The position numbers and the translations under genes were made by a program. From Hypomesus transpacificus (lineage: Eukaryota > Chordata > Actinopteri > Osmeriformes > Osmeridae): a stretch of DNA of 64,000 nt. Location of the stretch: positions 832,460 to 896,459 of the forward strand of contig NC_061071.1 in the NCBI RefSeq assembly GCF_021917145.1, in the 5' to 3' direction. The notes below the pieces were generated by a model. It saw only the letters and a list, made by a program, of their open reading frames with translations, had not been told where the DNA came from and did no database searches. Positions 60,126-64,000 of this stretch are shown here, in pieces. The stretch's first letter is position 1, and every line of letters starts with the position of its first letter.

Positions 60126-63100
60126 CTAGACGTAGCGGACTTGATTGAATTTCTCCCAGGTAAATATTCACTCAGGGCATAGCTGAGCTGCCATCTGGGT
60201 AATAACAGCATGTGTTAGAGTAATGACTCTAACTGTTAATACTGCTATGCAAATCTAGGGCTTGTACGAGGTGGAGCAGACGTGGGGAGGGAGAGGGAGG
60301 GAGGGAGGGACTGGGAAAGAGATAGTGAGTAATGGAGGTAGGGAGAGACTGAGTGAGTTCAAAGACGAAAGAAAGAGGGTAAAGGAAGGAGTTAGAACGA
60401 TGAGAGATAGAGGAAGGACAGAGGGAGGCGGTGAGAGGGGAAGCAAGCAGAAATGTACAGAAGAAGGAGGGATTTGAGAAAGTGATAGAGGGGCAGAAGA
60501 GAAAAAAGAGAAAATGAAAAATGATTGCGGTCTGCAGGGATCAGGACTAATCATGCTCTCGCTAGCTATTGTATTTTCCTCTATAATTCCATCCTGTCTG
60601 GACTCTAATGACTGAAATGCAAACGAGACCTTGGTCAATCCATTAAGATGTAGGCCTAATGTAATTCAAGCAAAATTCAGACATTGAGAACGCAACAAAG
60701 TTTTCTCTAAACGCAACGTGGTTAGGCTGGGCTCCTCACAACAAAGTACAATACATTGCAATATAATATAATGCATTGCAGTATAATACTAAACTATTCA
60801 AGACATTCCAATTTGTCTTTAACTTTGATATTTCGCAGCTCCTCCCCAGTCAGCAGTAGTATGGTTGAATGGTTCGATTAATCTGTTTAAACCTAAAGAC
60901 GAGCTAATGGAAACTCATTACAGAAGCCTCGACCTTCATCTGAATTCTAATTAGCTCTCCCCTCAGCTTAAAGGCCTTTCCATGGACTCTGAGGGGAATT
61001 AATCAATCTGGATTGTATGGATCCCAAGACATGCCTCCACGATAAAGAAATAATGATCAGTCCGGAGCCATCCAAGTATAGTGGATCACCAAAGCTGAAA
61101 GAGACTAAACCAAATCCATTGATCCATTTATTTTTAAGGGTTGAAAAGTAACACGGTGTAATGTATGTGGATAGATGGATCTCTCCAATGCACATGCTCC
61201 CTCCTGATTGGTTGGATGGATCTCTTCAATGCATATGCTCCCTCCTGATTGGTTGGAAGGATTTCTCCAATGCACATGCTCCCTCCTGATTGGTTGGAGG
61301 GATGATTTTATTCTTGTGTGCCAACAGTAGAGCAGAGCATAGAAAGAGAGCATACAGACACTGTCTGCTGTACACGCACTGTGTGAGTATGTGCAGTTAT
61401 GTATGTGTGTGTGTGTGTGTGTGTGTGCACATGCCTGCTTGTGTGCATGCGCAGGGGTATGTGTGCATGCATGCGTGTGCATGTGCTCGCATGCTTGTGG
61501 GTGTATCACACACGTGTCCACCTAGGGCAAAAGCACAGGAGGGAGAGGTAGAGAAAAGATGTCCCTTGAAAGCATATCTCCCCCAGTAGCTGATCATAAA
61601 AATAGAAGGTGGCCTTATTCCCAGCACAGGAAGAGAGAACGGTGGAAAGATCCAGTCCCAGAAAGCACCACAATAACAGAGCTGAATTAAAAGCTAGCAC
61701 AATGTATTGTAGAGTATATTTAAGATGTACATTCAGTAGGACTGTGCTACTGCTCTCTAATACAGAATGAAGAGGTTTAAGCACAAATGACCGATTCACT
61801 TAAACGGACTCAATGCAATCTTTACTCTTGATTCAAATTCACTAATGCTAATTACTAACATGCAACACTAAAATACATTTATATTCTTAAATATTAATCC
61901 CCATAGTAATCCTGAACATTATTATATGTATTATTTCAATCATATATTGATGGACTATCCTTAAATCAACATGTAATCCTAATGTATACACTGAATATAT
62001 TTCGGGACATAATTGATGGCACAGTCTTAAAAAACAACTTATCGAGTGTACACAGACTACATGCAACAGCGAAGGAGAATTCATTAGGAGTATTGTTTGA
62101 ATAAACTTTGCATAATTAAAAGTATAATGAGCCATTAATATACCATTTGCATATGATAAGTGCCTGAGACGAAAACAAACCCTAGTTTAATGTGTTCTGG
62201 ATGAAACCCCAGTCAAATGTAATTTGTTTGTTTCTCTGTGATCAATAATTTAATGATCAATGACCGATCCATCATCGAAACAAAATAACTTCTACGACTA
62301 TGATGTGACAAGTCTGTCTCATATTTGACTAACTAACTAACTTCTGGGATAGTTCTTAAAGCAAAACTTTCCAACTGAGGCAGCATACAGCTCAGTGGCA
62401 AACATACGATCAGAAGCACTATTTGTTTGTGTGTGTCTGCCAGCATTCCTGCCTGTGTGTGGTGTGTGTGTGGTGTCTCTGTGTGTGCGTGTGTGTGTGT
62501 GTGGTGTGTGTGTGGTGTGTGGCTCCCCAAGCTGAGCAGCCTGCCAGTCTGTTTGGTAATGAGAGTTTTTTGACGTTCCAGTTGCAGCTGCAGACTAGGG
62601 CGAGTTGACAGCCCCATTTTGACGAGTCAATTCCACCCCTCCCCCACAAACAAGACACACACCCCGATGGAAAAGGCAAGCTGTTTCTCAGCCTCCGGAG
62701 AGAAAATTTACATTTGGAAGCAAAATACAAAATCCCATCATCTTCCTTGGCTCTCACAGGGTGCTCTGTGTGTTCTAACCCACATTAATGTCAGCTCCAA
62801 CGCTCACTTGCTTCCGCCGAGAGTCCACGAACAGCATTAATTGAAAAGTGACTGTGATTTTAACACACCTTTTGCCAGCCTTTGTGAACTGCGCTCATAG
62901 CTAAACCTTGAAATTGTATAAAGGGTAGCATTCGTCCTGCATACCAAACAGCAGGCCGGAGTCTCTACATCTGAATATCAAAAACCCAGTTCGTCCGGCA
63001 CATACAGTAGGGGACAGAAAACATTCTCAAAAGAATTCCCTTACCTGTATGTGAAATGGTTCAACTCCTCAAGTTTCTTTGTATACTAAGGATGTTTTAA

Positions 63101-63233
63101 TAGTTTATTTCCTGCAGCCTTAGAGACTGACAGACCCTTCAGACATTCAGGCCCTACATTAGACACAGTAGTTCACCTGTCCGTCTCATTAGCAGAGAAA
63201 AGGAGAGAGTGGGCAAAAATATAGAAAGAGATG

Positions 63234-63298
<65 letters not shown>

Positions 63299-64000
63299 GG
63301 AAGGACAGTGAGAGAGAGCAGAGCCCTGTTGGTGCGAGTGAGGCCCATACAGCCCAGGGGTAAATCCCTACCAATTACATCCCTAACGACCTCATCATCC
63401 ACAACTAAACACCCACAGGAGAGGAGCAGGCTGCTGCACTGAAGCGATAGAAGCTGTTCCACAGTTTATAGAGAAGACATGCAACTGTGTCAGTTGATAA
63501 AAAAAAGAATGGAATACAGTTCAGGAAAAATAACATTGGAAAGTAAATTTCAGACCATCCATACACATTGCGAAGGAACAACTAAAACCGCTCGATAAGG
63601 TTGCTATGGAAATCTAAAACACTGCTCGCTTTGTAAAAAAACGATGCTTGCGCTAAACAGGTGAACAAGAAGATGAGCCGTACACACAAGACGCCGACAT
63701 ACTCACCAGTCTGGTCAGTGGTGACGGTGATATTGGCCAGCGAGCGTTCCGTCTGCCCCAGCCCCGACACACCATTGATCGCCTCCACGTGGAAGGTGTA
63801 GTTGGCGTGAACGGCAAAGTCCAGCACCACCACGGAGGTTCCTGTCAGGCCCAGCGGGCGCGGCAAGAAGCGCAGGTCCACCTCGCAGGGCTCGCAGACC
63901 CCACTGCCTGGGCAGCGCTGACACAGGACGTTGTACGTGAGGTCCTTCCTGCCGCCCATGTCGCTGGGCGGGGCCCACTGCAGGAAGAGGGCGGTCTCGT
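52598..64000 (-). CDS. epha6: Ephrin type-A receptor 6 (EPHA6), partial: FNIII to C-terminus
   Basis: Exons on the minus strand: >64000-63707 (FNIII-1), 59696-59572 and 58981-58819 (FNIII-2), 58682-58574 (transmembrane helix, [21 protein letters not shown]), 57528-57458 and 56668-56543 (juxtamembrane, [13 protein letters not shown]), 55867-55682 (GAGEFGEV loop, VAIK lysine), 54966-54905, 54621-54412 ([11 protein letters not shown]), 54116-53967 (GGKIPIRW), 53568-53375, 53194-53045 and 52712-52598 (SAM domain). The frame is continuous across all junctions. All catalytic motifs are intact, so the kinase should be active. It is a contact-dependent ephrin-A receptor in axon guidance. EPHA6 rather than other EPHAs is supported by [12 protein letters not shown], the SAM domain (GDWLDSIKM) and the C-terminal QSGFHV, and by arl6 following on the same strand. 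The signal peptide, ligand-binding and Cys-rich exons lie outside the window. Confidence 0.95.
52720..52855. repeat. GGA-rich purine tract in the last epha6 intron
   Basis: About 135 bp almost purely purine on the plus strand, with imperfect repeats of 'ggaggaggagggcaagga'. On the transcript strand it is a very long polypyrimidine tract ending in the 3' splice site at 52713-52714. Confidence 0.95.
53711..53731. repeat. Poly-G run in an epha6 intron
   Basis: Twenty-one consecutive G on the plus strand in the intron between the exons at 53568 and 53967. A shorter G-run (54638-54650) lies just upstream of the 54621 exon acceptor. Confidence 0.95.
57199..57260. repeat. (CA)n microsatellite
   Basis: An uninterrupted CA run of about 62 bp in an epha6 intron. 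Confidence 0.97.
58330..58421. repeat. (AG)n microsatellite
   Basis: An AG dinucleotide run of about 90 bp with one 'aaag' interruption, about 150 bp 3' of the epha6 transmembrane exon in transcript orientation. Confidence 0.97.
58998..59262. repeat. 32-bp tandem repeat (about 8 copies)
   Basis: Near-identical copies of a 32-bp unit containing 'ccatatataatactatgata' joined by 'ataacacacata'. The array ends about 16 bp from the 3' splice site of the epha6 exon whose first base is 58981. Confidence 0.95.
60087..60121. repeat. (GT)n microsatellite
   Basis: A GT dinucleotide run; a second run lies at 60003-60031. Confidence 0.93.
61170..61300. repeat. 41-bp tandem repeat, three copies
   Basis: Three copies of a 41-bp unit containing 'atgctccctcctgattggtt', with small differences (tctctccaatgcaca / tctcttcaatgcata). 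Confidence 0.9.
63239..63295. repeat. (GA)n microsatellite
   Basis: A GA dinucleotide run of about 57 bp in the large epha6 intron. Confidence 0.97.

Larger units (their letters stand above)
59697..63706. other. Large epha6 intron between the FNIII-1 and FNIII-2 exons
   Basis: No exon of another gene is recognised. It contains GT microsatellites at 60003-60031, 60087-60121 and 61399-61427, a purine-rich stretch at 60270-60510, the 41-bp repeat at about 61170-61300, GT-rich DNA at 62430-62520 and a GA run at 63239-63295. Confidence 0.55.

Overview
The window is vertebrate, almost certainly teleost, genomic DNA. It holds split genes with GT-AG introns, vertebrate-specific gene families, CA/GA microsatellites, and fish-type SINE and DNA-transposon debris. 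Exon boundaries below were placed by eye from reading frame, splice signals and remembered family sequence. Three complete reconstructions are multiples of three with lengths close to the human orthologues: zswim2 613 aa, fam171b 813 aa, arl6 186 aa. slc5a7 comes to 595 aa.

Layout. 338-3428 (+) is zswim2, a SWIM/RING/ZZ/RING ubiquitin ligase. 5787-11793 (-) is fam171b, a single-pass membrane protein, convergent with zswim2 as in human 2q32. 11.8-24.2 kb has no gene. Its main content is a 4.1 kb transposon-like element (13377-17465) with long terminal inverted repeats, TA flanks and an array of about 15 units of roughly 200 bp. 24255-25052 (-) is an LRRC3-family leucine-rich-repeat membrane protein. 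25-41 kb is intergenic; it contains a DNA element carrying a broken RecQ-like helicase fragment with a 9-bp target duplication (31290-32158), a tRNA-type SINE (35178-35358) and many microsatellites. 40921-44550 (-) is slc5a7, the presynaptic high-affinity choline transporter. Upstream of it are a probable noncoding first exon, a cluster of CRE-like sites and a strong RE1/NRSE-like site. 48053-50252 (-) is arl6 (BBS3). 52598 to the right edge (-) is epha6, from the first fibronectin III domain to the C-terminus; its ligand-binding exons lie beyond the window. EPHA6 followed by ARL6 on the same strand matches human 3q11.2.

The genes do not form one pathway. slc5a7 and epha6 are typical neuronal genes, arl6 is a ciliary trafficking GTPase, and zswim2 is best known from testis.

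The most unusual feature is the TIR element with its array of palindrome-bearing, roughly nucleosome-length repeats. The RE1-like site upstream of the choline transporter is the most interesting regulatory candidate.
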